Notes under the pieces: model-generated
The model's database searches: none
Told to the model about the DNA's origin: nothing
What the model saw: only the letters and a program-made list of their open reading frames with translations
Made by a program: the position numbers and the translations under genes
Part shown: in pieces, positions 35,862 through 48,772 of the stretch
Layout of the letters: every line of letters begins with the position of its first letter
Numbering within the stretch: position 1 is the first letter of the stretch
NCBI GenBank assembly: GCA_025677815.1
Contig: JAIXMP010000013.1
Span: 1,151,100-1,215,099 of the forward strand
Origin: Phascolomyces articulosus
Lineage: Eukaryota; Mucoromycota; Mucoromycetes; Mucorales; Lichtheimiaceae
Direction of reading: 5' to 3'
Length of the DNA: 64,000 nucleotides

Positions 35862-38471
35862 TTAACGCTTGGATTTTTTCTGTTTGTTGATAGCAGCTCG
35901 TAATGCTTTTTGTTTTTCCACCAAACTTCGTTTGCCTTTGAGAACCACAGATGTTTTGTGTGCAATCATCATGAAATTCTTCTTGCGAGCCTTTTCTCGG
36001 TTTGTTGTACTGCCACGTTCCTTGCCCTTCTTTGATCCAAACTTTTCACGACCTTCGCGACCTTCTTGAATAGATGCCATACGTGCTTCATAATCCATCT
36101 TGGCTTTCTTACGTGCGCCCAAAATAACACTTTCATCAATCTGATTATCATCGTTACTAATGAATTAAATAAAAATAAATAAGCAAGTGTTAGTCTTCAG
36201 TCGTAAAAAAAATGATCTATCTACTACTCCTTTTTTAGGGAGTTTTTACCTCTTGTCGTTGGTTCGTTTGACACCAGCAGCTTTTTCAATTTCTTGATTT
36301 TCTCGAAGTTCATTGAGTTTAGCAAAATCAGCCGGTGTAAGAATACGACTGGAAGCCACTTTAAGCATTGCTTCTCGTTTCTTTTCCTCTTCTTCACGAC
36401 GTGCTTCTGTTTCTTGACGTAACTTTTCACGTTGTTCTTCAGAAATTTCTTCTGTATCTTGGAGTTTACGCAATTGTCGCTTGCCAATACGTCGTTGTTT
36501 CTTTTCACCAGGTGCCAAGGGTTGTTTTTCTTTCTTTTCTTCCTTCTTTTTCTCATCATCCTCATCATCACTCATGGCAATCTTGACCATATCCTCATCA
36601 TCGGAAACGTTGATCCAACCTTCTTCATCACTATCGCTACTCTCTTCATCGACTTCCCAGCCTTCCCAACCATCATCGCCTTCTTCGTCACCTTGGTTCT
36701 CTTGTTCATCAAGTAATTCAATACCCTTCAAGCCTGAACCATCTCCTTCACCAGCACCAAATTGTAAACGAGGAGCGGAACCATCTTTAAGTTGCATTGT
36801 AGCAGAGCGACCACGATCTTTCTTTAACAACATTTCTGGATTGACTTCACGGTAAAGGGCAATCAAAGAACGTGCACCCATCAATACACCCTTATCTCGA
36901 TGATTTTTATATTGCGTTAAATCTTGTAACAATGTTTCATCAATGGCAAGTGGCTGACGTGCACAGATTTCCCGAATGCCATTCAAACTATAGATACGAA
37001 TGTATTAGTTAATAAAAATGCTTATTTTTATGACAATCCAAATAGACCTATGGTTTCGTTTTTTTTTTACCCAGCAGCAATGACTTCGTTGGAAACTCGA
37101 TCAGTAACAAAGTTATTAGCAATTGCCTTCAATACAGGCTCAAGTGCATCCGGTGGAACCAATGTATGACTTGCTTGTGCAGCGGAAACCAGGACCATGG
37201 TGACATCCCGTTGGGTAGGTTGCAAATATTTGATCAAGTATGGATAAAAGCCCAATAATGACAATTGATGGATACCAATAACACGCGAAATCAAATTCAT
37301 ACGCAATAATCGAATTTCCCATCGTTCATCCTTGGCATTCAACTTGGAATATAACTTTTCAGCAAAGCCTTGAGGATCATTAAGCAAATGAAGTGCCGAG
37401 AAATTGAACGATTCTGCTTTTTTGCTATTCTTTGCTTTTTTGGAAACTTTCTTCTTGGCTGCTTCTAAACGTCTCGATCGTGCTTTGGTCTTTTTTGTAT
37501 ATACACTTGCTTGTTTCATACGCTTCAAATCTGGGATATCTTCGTCTTCATCTTCGGATTCTTCCTTTTCTTCATTCGAGGTCAAAAAGAAACGAATAGC
37601 TGTTACGGCGATTTTGCTGACAGGTGAAAAGCAAGCTTCGGCAATGACGTTGACAGTTTTAGCATCATTCCTATAAGAATAGAGACATATAAATGCTCCC
37701 GCTTCCCAATAAAATAATAATAGCATGGAATCTTACATTCTATTGTATAAAAAAAAAACTTACCAGACGTTCTTATGATACAGATCAATGCATACATCCA
37801 CACTCTTTTTAGCAGCTACCGCATTCTCATCACTATTACCAGTCTTGACAGATTCAAGCATTGTAAACATGAATGACTGTAACGATCGGTTCAATTTATT
37901 GTTCTTTGCTTTGAGGTTAGCGTTCTTGATATCATTCACAATATGACTATACAAGAGTTCTCGTAATTGTTTATCTCTGCACTTGAATAAGGTAAAGAAT
38001 AAAGGTAGTAATCTATATAAAACGTTTTGATAGTTTTAGTTTTAATATCTGTTTTCAATAGATCTCTTATATACATATCCTTCAAAAAGAAGAAAAAGAA
38101 AAAAACCATCTATCCTACCGAGTATTATCAAGAACACCTTTGTTACGTAAAAGAATGAGAGCTTGAACAAAACTCTTGCGTACTTCGGGATTCAACACAA
38201 CACAATGTTGTTGCAGTAAATCAACCAATTGTTGTGGAAACTCGGCGGTATCTGTTGGATAGCATTGAGCTACTTGACTAATAAAAGTCACCAATTCAGA
38301 AAATTCCTTGGCTTCTTCATTAGGTTTTAAACAAAAAATGGATAATGAGGACTGATAATGACGATATTGTTGTTGAAACTCTGCTTCATAGGATTTTGGA
38401 TCTCGTTTAATAAGATTTTGCAATTGAGGAAGTTGAGTTGGTAACAATGCAGCACGATTTCGTTTTCCCAT
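35862..38471 (-). CDS. SDA1 homologue, 60S ribosome biogenesis protein (744 aa, 5 exons)
   Basis: SDA1 is a nuclear protein needed for maturation and export of pre-60S subunits and, in yeast, for actin organisation and G1 passage. Exons are 38471-38119, 38012-37764, 37670-37071, 36987-36250 and 36156-35862 (2,235 nt, in frame). The length fits the family (687 aa in human, 767 in yeast). Visible blocks are the start [20 protein letters not shown] (residues 8-27), helical repeats through residue 400 ([40 protein letters not shown]) and [20 protein letters not shown]. Next comes a very acidic region ([20 protein letters not shown]), then a Lys/Arg-rich C-terminus ([44 protein letters not shown]) that matches the conserved SDA1 tail. 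An internal Lys-rich segment ([20 protein letters not shown]) may be a nuclear or nucleolar signal. Confidence 0.94.
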
Positions 38472-39490
38472 ATTTTGTATATGTAGTTGTTATAGTAAAA
38501 TAGAGAATGGAAAGAAAGGAAAATATGGGGGTATATCCACACACACAAAAAAAAAAAAAAAGGAATGGACCTCTTGCCAAAAGGGTTTTTGGGAAATTTG
38601 GTGCCTATTTTAATTGGTGGCTTGGAAATTCATGCAGGCTGTACCTATTACATTTTTTTTTTCTTGATATGGATTATCTGGTGCCTGTTTTATAATTTCC
38701 AATTAGTCGAAAGTCATTAAAAAGAAAATATAATGTCTTTGTACTCTATATATTATTATATATTATACCTCAAAGTGATATATTTCCTGAATTATAATGC
38801 TGGGTTAACTAAAGGGATTAAGAGAAGGAAAAAAAAGGTTTATTATCTCTATAGCAAGGAATATTCAATTTTGGAAGGCATCATCATTATAAATTTATAT
38901 AAGTGATAATCTGTTGCCCTCAATCAATAAATAGTATGAACTGATATTAAAATGAGTTTATTCCCGATGATGGACGGATAACTACAACGGTAAACCATTT
39001 TGGATATACGATAATCCATCCGAAAAAATAATAAGTTATATATAAAATGATCATTACTGGAAACCTATTTATCCTCATTGGTTGTATTTTATGATATTCA
39101 TTTTGATATATGAATATATAAAAGTCTTTATCCCATTTTATTGATCTTAAAAGTAAAATAAAATGAATCAATAAATGTGGGTGCAAGTAGAAGAAGTACG
39201 AGGAGGAAGAAACTCTTCCTTTAGTTGGTTGTAAAAAGAATAATCAATTAAAAATGACGCTATATTTTTTTTTGACACAAAAAAAATATTATTTCATTGT
39301 CAGGTAGTACAAACTTACGGGCCGTTTCTAATATTCAAGTGACTTCCCAAGTGGTATCTTTTCCTCTCTTTTTTTTCTTATAACCCCTCCTCCTCCTCTT
39401 CCTCCTCCTCCTCTTTTTCTGCTTTAATTCAAACCGTCAATAACCTTTTTTCTCTTTTCCCTATTTAATTCATTCTATATATATTTAATA
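38472..39490. other. Divergent promoter region between SDA1 and the OSBP gene
   Basis: About 1 kb between two divergent genes. A pyrimidine-rich tract of CCT/CTC triplets (about 39386-39420) lies some 70-100 nt before the OSBP start. CT-rich blocks are common in fungal promoters and leaders; the role here is inferred. No coding signal is seen. Confidence 0.55.
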
Positions 39491-40303
39491 ATGACAACTG
39501 CTGAAGCATCCGCACTTGAAAGTATCCCTGCTGATCAACAAGGCAGTTTCTCTTCTTTTCTCAAGACATTAGCTTCTTTTACTGGTGACCTCTCAAGTTT
39601 AACTTGTCCATCGTTCCTTCTTGCTCCCATTTCTTTGTTGGAATATTCGTAAGTATTTATCTTGATACTTTTATTATTATTCTTTTTTTATTATATTTCA
39701 AACCTGTTCGCCATGTTTATTTGTGTGGATGACTATCGCGACGCGTATTCTTTTTTTTTATTTATTGGTGAATGAGGCATATTAGTTGGATATTTTATTG
39801 TGAGGGGTCAAAAAAGGAGTGTTTTTGAATTTTATAATCATATGAAACGATAAGAAGAAGACATCCTTTTTCTCTTCAGTCTTTCTTTTTCTTTTCCGAT
39901 AGGAAAAAAAAAGTAGATGATATGATTATTTATAATGAGTAATGAATGGTAGGAAAAAAGAAATTGGAGGTGGTATTTTATGATTATTTTGTTTTCTTTG
40001 TCAACAAAAATTGATCGGTTGGAGGGAGATATTTGATGGTCAAAAAAAAAAGTTGAAGACTCTACTATTATTATTTTCTTTTGTTACATTACGAATGTGT
40101 GTATCCACAGAGATTGAACACGTGCAATCAAGTTCGTTTCATTCTTTTTTTTCAATATTTTTTTTATACTAACTCCTATTTTTTTTTCTACTTGACTAGT
40201 TCTTTTTGGGCTGATCAACCAGCATTGGTAAGGAGAAGGAAAGAGGAGGAGGGGGTGATGCTCGATCGTATATAACGAGGGAAATGTTTACGGATTATAT
40301 GTG

Positions 40304-40342
<39 letters not shown>

Positions 40343-41403
40343 GCAAAGAATTAGAGTATCCATCATTCGGTGTATATTGATAAGCTTTATTTCTATTTTG
40401 ACTTATACTTTAGCTTTCAACAATCGGCAAGTCTGAATCTTCTGAAGAACGTTTCTATGCTGCTGTCAAATGGTTTATTTCATCGTTGAACGGTTCTTTC
40501 TCAAGTCGTGTTCCCAAGGGAGAATGGGAAAAGAAACCATTTAACCCAATTTTGGGTGAACAATTCATTTGTTCATGGGATGATGGTACACATATTGTAT
40601 GTGAACAAGTATCACATCACCCTCCGGTATCTGGATTTTTCATTGAAAACAAGGAAGCTGGTATCATTATTAACGGACATGATGGACAAAAGACACGATT
40701 CTCTGGTACTCAAATGTTGGTGGATCAAGTGGGTTATTGTACCTTAAAGTTGACACAACGTGAAGAAACATACCTGTTTACTTTACCTTCCTTGTCGGTG
40801 AATGGTATCTGGTATGCAGCTCCCTATGTTGAATTGTATGGTACATCGTATATCCAATCCTCCAGTGGATTCTATGCTTCCATTGAATACACTACCAAGG
40901 GTTGGATTTCAGGCGAATTGCATCATTTCAAAGCTAATGTCACCCATGAAGAATTGTTGCCTAAGCCAACTGTCATTGAAGGTCAATGGACAGGAAAATC
41001 GACTTTAACAAAAAACAATGGCTCTGCTGAACCTTTCTTGGATTTGACAACTATGGAAAAACCTACTCCTAAGGTGGCAGATATCGAAACCCAAGGTGAA
41101 CTTGAATCACGTCGCGTGTGGCACAAGGTCGCTGAAGCATTAAAAGCAGGTGATTATATGACCGCTTCTACTGAAAAGTCTGCTATCGAAAATGAACAAC
41201 GTGCTTTACGTAAGGAACGTGCTGATAAGAATGAGACATGGACTCCTAAACACTTTGTTAACAAGACGGGTGAAGCTATCTATGGTAACTTGCGCGAAAA
41301 GATCTTGACGAAGAGTGATAGCAAGTTTGTTGATACCATGGGTGCTGAATCGGGTTGGCTTTATAAAGATTTTGAAACCTTGGCTTCTTCATCATCCAAC
41401 TAA
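39491..41403 (+). CDS. Oxysterol-binding protein, short Kes1/Osh4 type (391 aa, 3 exons)
   Basis: OSBP-related proteins move sterols and PI4P between membranes. Exons are 39491-39648, 40200-40227 (28 nt) and 40414-41403, in frame. The protein is a bare lipid-transfer domain without PH or ankyrin parts, like yeast Osh4/Kes1 (434 aa). Its N-terminal lid helix region is followed by SFLLAPISLLEYSSFWADQP. The key motif KPFNPILGEQF (103-113) and the OSBP signature EQVSHHPP (126-133, with the two His that bind the PI4P head group) are present. The later block SRRVWHKVAEAL and the C-terminal NETWTPKHFV also fit the family. The first intron is 551 nt, much longer than its neighbours. The second contains (TA)n/(TG)n microsatellites. 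Confidence 0.94.
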
Positions 41404-41804
41404 TGTTGGTTTTTTATATTTTTTTTGTTATAAATCTTCCCTCCCACTCAATTGTCCCGTTTTTATATACAAGTTTATATACATATCTATATATATACTA
41501 CACTACAACACATACACACTCACACAAACATTCTTTTCTTTTTTTTTCTATATATTTTTCATTTTGGTTGTTGTCAATGATATATAGCAGATCTTTTCTT
41601 TTTCTCTCTTTCTCTTTTATGCTTTTTTTTTTGTAGACATCCTTATCAGCCATCATTTATTTTTCCCCCTCAATTTCCAGTGCACTCACACATAGTAACA
41701 AACAAATCTCCATAAATACTTTTCTTCTCCAGTATTATAGTAGAATAATTTACAGAAAAAAAATCTGCAGGCATTTATGTTTATTAGATAATGGCCTTTT
41801 TTTA
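41404..41804. other. Convergent intergenic region
   Basis: About 400 bp between the stops of the OSBP and F-BAR genes. It is T-rich with CA repeats near 41508-41528 and shows no gene. Confidence 0.6.
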
Positions 41805-44591
41805 TTAACAAATTTGTACATAATTACTTGCTACATAACCACAGGTCTCAGAAAGTCTTCCATTCGTATCGTCCCATTTATGCGCTAACCACCATAATTG
41901 ATCATCATTACGTACAATAGCTAACCACTGACCTCGATTAAAACTGAGATCCTCAGGTCGGTCACTATAATAGTCGTACAATGCACGCGCCCATATCATT
42001 GGATTACCCGTTCCTGTAACAGGAGCAACTATCGTTGGTACCATGGTTGTATTGGAGTTGTTGACCATCATAGAAGTACCGGGAACAAAAGCTCCATTTT
42101 GATACCCAACATCCATAGAATAGTGCTGTGGGTGCTGGTGCTGTTGGTGTTGTTGTTGCTGATGATGATAATGTTGTTGTTGATTATGATGTGCATTCAC
42201 ACTCTTCCGCCTTCGTAACTTATCTGCTGTGGCTTCAACAGGATTAGTTGGATGTTGTTGAACACCTAATTCTTGTAATAAGCCTTTGATAGAATCACTG
42301 AAGGCTTCTTCTAAATCTGCAGAATTTTCATATAAGTTATCAACAGCTGTATTCGAATTACTTTTCGTTTTATTAACAGAGGATCGGCGAACAGAAGATC
42401 TCTTTTCAGTAGTTGTCGTTGATATATTAGGTTGACTTTGGTTAGGATCGACGGAAAACATGTTATTACCAATTGCAACCACCACTTGAGCTCGAGGATC
42501 GATAGGTTCATCATTGCCGTGATCCACTGTAGCAAGGTCATGGTATTGTTGTGATGTAGATGCAATCGTCGAAGCATTTTTAGCAGGAGCTGGTTTTTTT
42601 GGTTTCTCACTCACGCTGGCATACAAATTTACCCGTCGATTATCCAGACGGGCAACTATTTGTTCTTCTCTTTGTTGTTTTTGTTGTTCTTGATCAGATT
42701 TCTGCTGTTGCTGTTGTTGGACAGGCGGTAGTTGTTTTGTCAACCGTGTTGATGTACGTCGTTTTGGTTCACAAAAACTGGTAGACCTTTTAGCTGTTGA
42801 TTTAATCATACTAGCAATAGGTCCTCCGCTTAAACCTAGGTTGGATGTTGCCGACGGTGGTGGAATATAGGCTGGTACTAAAATGTCATTTTCAGTGAAT
42901 TGGGCTTTTTTAAACCTTGGTAATGTTTTTTCTGGATCATCGCTGTAATCAACGAAAATAGGAGGTTCTAAGAAAAAGAAGTATTGATTCCGCGTTAGTT
43001 TGGATCATTGAAACTTGGGACACTATGAGCACAAAAAAAATACTTATTTTTAATGTTCAATTTCCTACCTGGTATCATAGGTCCAGTGCCCATTTCGTCA
43101 ATAAATTGTTCAATATCTGCTTTTGCATTAAATTGATCTAATGCTTTCCAAAAGCGTTCGTATGACTACAAAAAACCAATGTTTTTGATTGTTTGTTTGA
43201 TAAAGTTAAAACAATACGTAGACATCCAATGCAGTATCCTATATTTTTCTTTCGAAAATACATCAACCAAGGATAGATACAGTACCTCTTGATCTTGGCT
43301 AGATCCAGACGATAAGATATTAACATAGATACAAAGGCTATGATGAAGAAATTCTACCCGTGCTTCCTCCATTTCTTGGAATCTCTGCATATATAACAAT
43401 ATCAATCACCATGAATATTACTACTTTAACGTTTATTTCAACAGAAATATATTCAAATGTAAAAGGCTTGAAATAACTTACAACGCAAGCAATTTTCCAT
43501 TCATTATTCCAAACAGTGGTAGCATCAGTAAGTTTACTACAAGCGTTTTTATATTCCTTTTCTGCCATAAATATTATCACAATGTAATCATAAAATAAAT
43601 AATTACTATAGTCTCTCTCTCTTTCTTTGAGTCCACATATACATGTACACAGACGCCTTTTTTATTTTTTTGGCTTTTACCTAATGTCTTAATTTCATTT
43701 TGACTTCTTTCAAACTTTTGACGAAGACGTTCGATTTCCCTAAATCCAGTCGTTGTTGATAACTGGTTTTCCAAGCTAACGCTTTTAACACATTCTGCTT
43801 CATATTTCTCTTTGGTCTACAAATAATTAACATAGCATTAATAATAAAGTATAATCATAGAGTATTCTTGTAATGCTTCTTTGATATATAAATAATTTAC
43901 CTTGTTGACTTGAGCAGTATGAAGCTGCTTGTTACGATGTGCCTTGTCAACATTTGTTTGTACCTATAAACAAGGTCATTTGGGTTATTCACAGCTTCAA
44001 CACACATTACCTTTTCTTTCTTTTTTAACATACCACTTTTCGTCGATTTTTTTGATCCGAAATAAAATTTTCCATAGATAATTCCAATTCACTGCGAATC
44101 TTTTGAGCCAATTCAATATTGGCCTGTGCAGTAGCTTCCATTTCTTTTTGTGCTGATAGAAGTAAAGTATTTATTGTGCCAATTTCTTCGCGTCCTAATT
44201 CTATTTTGGTCTGTTTGGCTAATTTTTTGCCGAACTCTTCATGTAGTGATGCTCTACAAATGAATAAAAGTTTGTGAGTGAAGGGGTTTTCTCTGTTCTA
44301 CTTCGTAGTTTTGGCGTTCTTATTGAATATACACTAAGTATCTATAAGTATTCACTTCTAAGGGAAAAAAGTTACTTTGCACTGTATAACGATTTGAGAT
44401 CTTCGCATGTTTTTTTTGCCATGTTCATTTTGTGCATGAGGACATTATACCCTGCATCGTCTTTGCCCTGTGCTCAATCAATTTAAAAATATGTAGAAGT
44501 TCATTAGGAATCTAATAAAAGCAAAAGCAATATTTATTCAAAAGATCAGTGTATTTACCCAAAAGTTATTTGCAAAAAGTGTCACAGTCAT
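41805..44591 (-). CDS. F-BAR and SH3 domain protein (Cdc15/Imp2/Hof1-like, 660 aa, 9 exons)
   Basis: F-BAR proteins bind curved membrane and organise actin, often at the cell-division site in fungi. Exons are 44591-44559, 44467-44376, 44253-44034, 43963-43901, 43816-43681, 43561-43482, 43384-43286, 43165-43069 and 42967-41805 (1,983 nt, in frame). The N-terminal FCH/F-BAR region spans about residues 1-260: MTVTLFANNFWGKDDAG, then ASLHEEFGKKLAKQTK, coiled-coil helices with EYKNACSKLTDATTVWNNEW, and FQEMEEARVEFLHHSLCIYV. A long disordered middle is rich in Gln and His. The C-terminal SH3 domain (about 599-660) shows ARALYDYYSDRPEDLSF, the WW pair and GYVASNYV. The domain order matches Imp2/Cdc15/Hof1 proteins; which orthologue it is remains open. 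The gene lies 297 bp from the stop of the LEA-2 gene in the same direction. Confidence 0.88.
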
Positions 44592-44888
44592 TTTGTGTAA
44601 GGACAAGAAAGTAAAGAAGAAAAAAGAGGAACAAATACCAAACAAACGCGTGCTGTTTTGCATAATGGATAAATCCAAATATGGAAGTCAGTAAGCAAAC
44701 GATATTATTGAAGGCATAATTACCATATTTGATGTTCCACAAAAAAAATAATACTCAATAAAAACAAGAGTAGTTAAATAATATTATTAATAATATTGAT
44801 AATAATAATTGTATTTATAATAATTGTATTTATAGTATAAAGAATAGAAGAGAGTTATTATTAAATACAACAGGAACAAATTGTAACT

Positions 44889-46004
44889 TTAAAGAGGTAG
44901 AACTGCTTGAGGTAATTCACCTGCCTGTATAAACGTTATAAAAATATATGAACAATGAACATCAATCATAATCATAAGAGCCATTCTAGCTGCCTTTAGA
45001 AATAAAAATAAATACATACCGGGATAGGACAAGCAAAATTAACTGTATGATGAATTGTTGGAATTGGAATATGAATACCAATCAAGCTAACAACAGGATT
45101 AATATCGGCATTCACAATCAAATCTTGTCCATTAGAGCATCTTTGATGAATATCACGTAACATGGTATAATTAGGATCTGCTGTATTATTATAATGAAGA
45201 TGAATGGGGAATGTGAAATTTGTGAAACCAAAACGATTGATATAGATATCCTTGATCGACCCATCTGCAATAGGCGTTGTTTGTGCAGTTGGATAAAATG
45301 CTATTGCATCCACAGATGCTAATGTTAATGTCTCAACATTTGGATTATTGATACCGAATTGAAGACCCAAATTAATGGTAAACGCCAAATTTTCGTTAAA
45401 CTGGGCGCCTTGCCGTTGGAACCGTGGTAATCCGGTTGGATCATCTGTTACACCATTCATCTCAATGGTAGGTACTTTAAACATAGAAGCCAAAACACCC
45501 GCTACAATGGCCAGTATAATAATGATCATTAAAAGTATACAACAGATCCAGCGCATCCACATTGGACAACAAAAACAACACGGGCAACATATAAAGTTGG
45601 TACATGTTTTTTTCTTTTTGGGTGGTGCTTTTTCTATAGTGTTTTTTTTAGCAATTCAGTAGGATAATGCCCGTTACACTGGCAATTGATGGATTTAAAC
45701 ATTTGTACGTATATATATATATATATATATATATAACCATCATACCATCATATAAATCATTAGGACGGTTATTAGTATCAGTTGGCCATCCTGATTCTAC
45801 AGCAGATCCTCTCGATTGTGCTTCGTTATAATATGGAGAATCAACACGTTTTTCTTCATAGTAACCCTGCTGTTGATGATATTCTGGCGATGAAGTGGAT
45901 GATGGATATGGCATTGCTTGGCCACCGCCAAGATAGTCATGCTGTGGTGAATGTGATGATCCGTCTGGTGTATGTGGTCCGTGGTGATAATAGTTGTTAC
46001 TCAT
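44889..46004 (-). CDS. Membrane protein with LEA-2-type domain (302 aa, 3 exons)
   Basis: Exons are 46004-45746, 45633-45020 and 44924-44889, in frame. Residues 1-90 are His/Ser/Pro/Gly-rich (MSNNYYHHGPHTPDGSSHS). A Lys patch (PPKKKKT) and a Cys cluster (CCPCCFCC), possibly acylated, precede a single membrane segment (ICCILLMIIIILAIVAGVLA). The remainder looks like the extracytosolic beta-sandwich of the late-embryogenesis-abundant type 2 (LEA-2, NDR1/HIN1-like) fold. Examples are LAFTINLGLQFGINNPNVET, FGFTNFTFPIHLHYN with NxT glycosylation sites, and DLIVNADINPVV. The fold call is by pattern only. The role in fungi is unknown; a cell-surface or vacuolar lipid-linked role is conceivable. Confidence 0.72.
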
Positions 46005-47027
46005 AATACTGATAAAGCGGAAGAGAAAGAAAAAAAAGATGTAGAAAAATAAAAAGGGGAAGACAATCTAAAATACATTTATCCAAAAAAAAAAGGTGTT
46101 TTCCTATTCAAGCTTCAATATCCTTTTGTGATAATCCCTTCATCATCTTATAGATTTGGCAGCATCTTTACTAAAATGGGACAAGTTTCTTTTCTTTTCA
46201 TTCACCGGAACCAAAATATGAATACTAAATGATTCTCCTTAAAAAAATATGCAAATCATTCTCTTCCCCTCTTTTCACTTTATTCTCTTCTCTGAGTGGA
46301 CAAACGACGTACACATAACTGCAAGAAAGTATTTATGGTATAAGCTGTTTATTAGTGGAATTTATTTATATGACTGTTGGGATGAAACGAGATCTGAAAT
46401 GGATGTGCATAAAGTTTTCTCTTGTCATTGAAGATCATGCAATTTCAACTGCAAGAAATAAATATAGGATGCAAATTATTCTCATTAAAGTAGATAATAA
46501 GGGGTAATATAAAGTATAGTAAAATGAACAGAATGATATACTCTGGGCCGAGAAAAAAAAATAATGAAACCTAACGAGTTATTTTACTATGAACAGATCA
46601 GTTTCAATGCGAAATAGTTATGTAGATTAAGCCTTATGTCCATTAAAGCAGAGAATTACAGTTTACTTGAAACCGGTTTTTATACAGGATAAGGCATATG
46701 ATCTTACAAGCTAACGCAGACCAAAAATGAGCGCGTCCATGGTGAGTATGGAAGACCCAGCAAATAAAATACAATGTTGTAATCTATTACAGTGGGTGAA
46801 TAGAAAAGATAAAGTGTGTTCTAACAGTTATTATATATGTATGAAATCATTATTGTCATTATTATTATATATATTACTATTGCATACTATTGTATTTATT
46901 TGACTTGTATTATTATTTCATTATTATAAATTTTGTGCAATTTATATTCAATTAACCTTATAAATATACGCCTATATAACATGCCTGGAGTTAAATAGAA
47001 TTCTCGGGTTGTTCTACCAAATATTTA
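46005..47027. other. Intergenic region
   Basis: About 1 kb upstream of the LEA-2 gene. Short frames are seen but none with family features. Confidence 0.5.
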
Positions 47028-47373
47028 TTACTTACATCGTTTATGACTATATGGATGCATCCGTACCGCAAGGAAAGCCACTAAAAACAAACAGATGAAT
47101 AGCACTTGTTCTCTATTGTAGAATGCACCACCTATTCCTATTTTTTATCCAATTCAAAATGAGAAAAACAAAACTTACCATCACAGGCGGTGGCCAATGC
47201 CAACAATGCACCCTGTCGAAACAGGCATGCTCGTTTTGGGCTAATCCATGGAAGCTCCCTTTATCATAATACGTTTTTTCTTATAAGTAAAATATAACTT
47301 TCTTCACTTTATTCACAACCATTATAATATGCCACCTTTTTTTGTAATACTTTCATAACTTACCAAAGCAGAA
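47028..47373 (-). CDS. Small membrane-protein gene, 5' end unresolved
   Basis: Exons seen on the minus strand are 47373-47364 (10 nt, TTCTGCTTTG, bounded by CCTAATAG and GTAAGT), 47258-47179 and 47131-47028; they share one frame and end at TAA. The protein reads WELPWISPKRACLFRQGALL, then ALATACDGGAFYNREQVLFI, CLFLVAFLAVRMHPY and SHKRCK. It therefore has a basic segment, a hydrophobic stretch, a short loop (DGGAFYNREQ), a clear membrane segment and a basic tail. Introns have GTAAGT donors and AG acceptors. The start codon and first exon could not be placed; the 10-nt exon needs a phase-1 partner upstream. The family is not recognised. Protein-like composition plus clean splice signals make a real gene likely. 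Confidence 0.42.
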
Positions 47374-47613
47374 CTATTAGGAGTGTCAAAGAAAAAGAAG
47401 AAGAAATGAAAAAAGAAAGCCTTCTCTTCTTGTGGTATTTTATATTATGTTTGATTTGTTGATATTCTCATCACATATAACATATTAATAAAAATCAGTA
47501 ATTATTATCGTTCAACATGGAAAGTAATGACTGATGCCAATATAGTAAAACCATATTTTTTATGATGGTATATAGGAGAATAATATGAGAGACAAGTCAT
47601 GAGAGTTTCATTA

Positions 47614-48772
47614 CACCGTATAAAAAAAGTTGGCGACACCTGGCGACAGTACCCAAAGTGTCACCAAATGTCGCCAACTTCGGTTGCACAGAGAGGTTGT
47701 CTTCCAAAAAACGGTTTCACAACTATTAGAACTCAAAATGTGGATTGTGTACCACACCATGGGTATTATTCAAACAAAACGTGATAATTTATTCATTTAG
47801 AAAATAAGTGTATTATTCATTAAAATATTTTTGTAAAGCATGATAATAAATGACAAGGGATTATATTCGACATACATATATGGATGAAGTAAGAAATGTA
47901 GCTTATTAAACATATTACTTTGTTTATTTAAAAAATATATAATACTGTTGCTGCAAAGACTTAAGCAAGTATAAAAAACGATCTTTGTAGTTAAATATTT
48001 ATTCTATTTCACTATCTATTTGCACAACTAATTGTAACATATCTATAAACATATAATATATAAAGGAAGAAAGATAGAGAAGAATCAGTACAACATACAT
48101 CGCGCCACATCAATAAATATAATATGGTTACCTAGGGGCATACCGACCAAATGAATTTCTAGTTTTCATCGTCGCCATCACTAATATCGGTTAAAGTGTT
48201 AAAGAAAGCAAGAGTTAGAAATTATAATAGATGTCTTAATACCTTTCACTTTACACAAGAAAAAAATAAATACAAACCGGCTGATGACATTTCTAGCAAC
48301 CTATCGGTTTAATCTGATTTCCGTTACTTAGTAAGTATGATTGTAGATTCTTGCATAAGATTATTACCCACCTGTCAATATACAATTTTTTGAGGATTGT
48401 AATATCATGCGATTATGAAATTACCAACCTTTACTGTTACCTACCTTCTTCGCAATCTCTTTTCTTTCAGCACGATACCCTTCCATCGCAAACGCAGCAT
48501 GTTGCGCATAATCGAATCTTCATGAAACTCATCCAAAGGAATTCCCAATTTCTCCTTGGAAATAGCATTATGTACTTGAGCTATTAATATTGTTGTATGG
48601 AGCGAGGAAGAGAGAAATGTCAAAAGTGTGTCAATCGCTTTGTGAATACTCTTTACGGTGATTGGAGATATCATTTCGTGAAACACATGGAAGGTATTTA
48701 AGGAAAGTATCTGCCATTTTGTATTACAGTGTCGCCAGCTGTCGCCAAGTCGCTCCATTTTTTTTTACGGTG
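47614..48772. mobile_element. MITE-like element with inverted ends and doubled GGCGACA motifs
   Basis: The left end CACCGTATAAAAAAAG (47614) matches the inverse of the right end (CACCGTAAAAAAAAAT on the minus strand from 48772). Just inside, each end has two copies of GGCGACA 10-12 nt apart: 47632 and 47642 on the left, and TGTCGCC at about 48730 and 48740 on the right. At the left the motif also recurs inverted, forming a GTTGGCGAC/GTCGCCAAC hairpin (47629-47678). The 1,159-bp interior codes for no rec ognisable transposase, so it looks non-autonomous. A target duplication is unclear (TA on the left, AT on the right). Confidence 0.5.
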
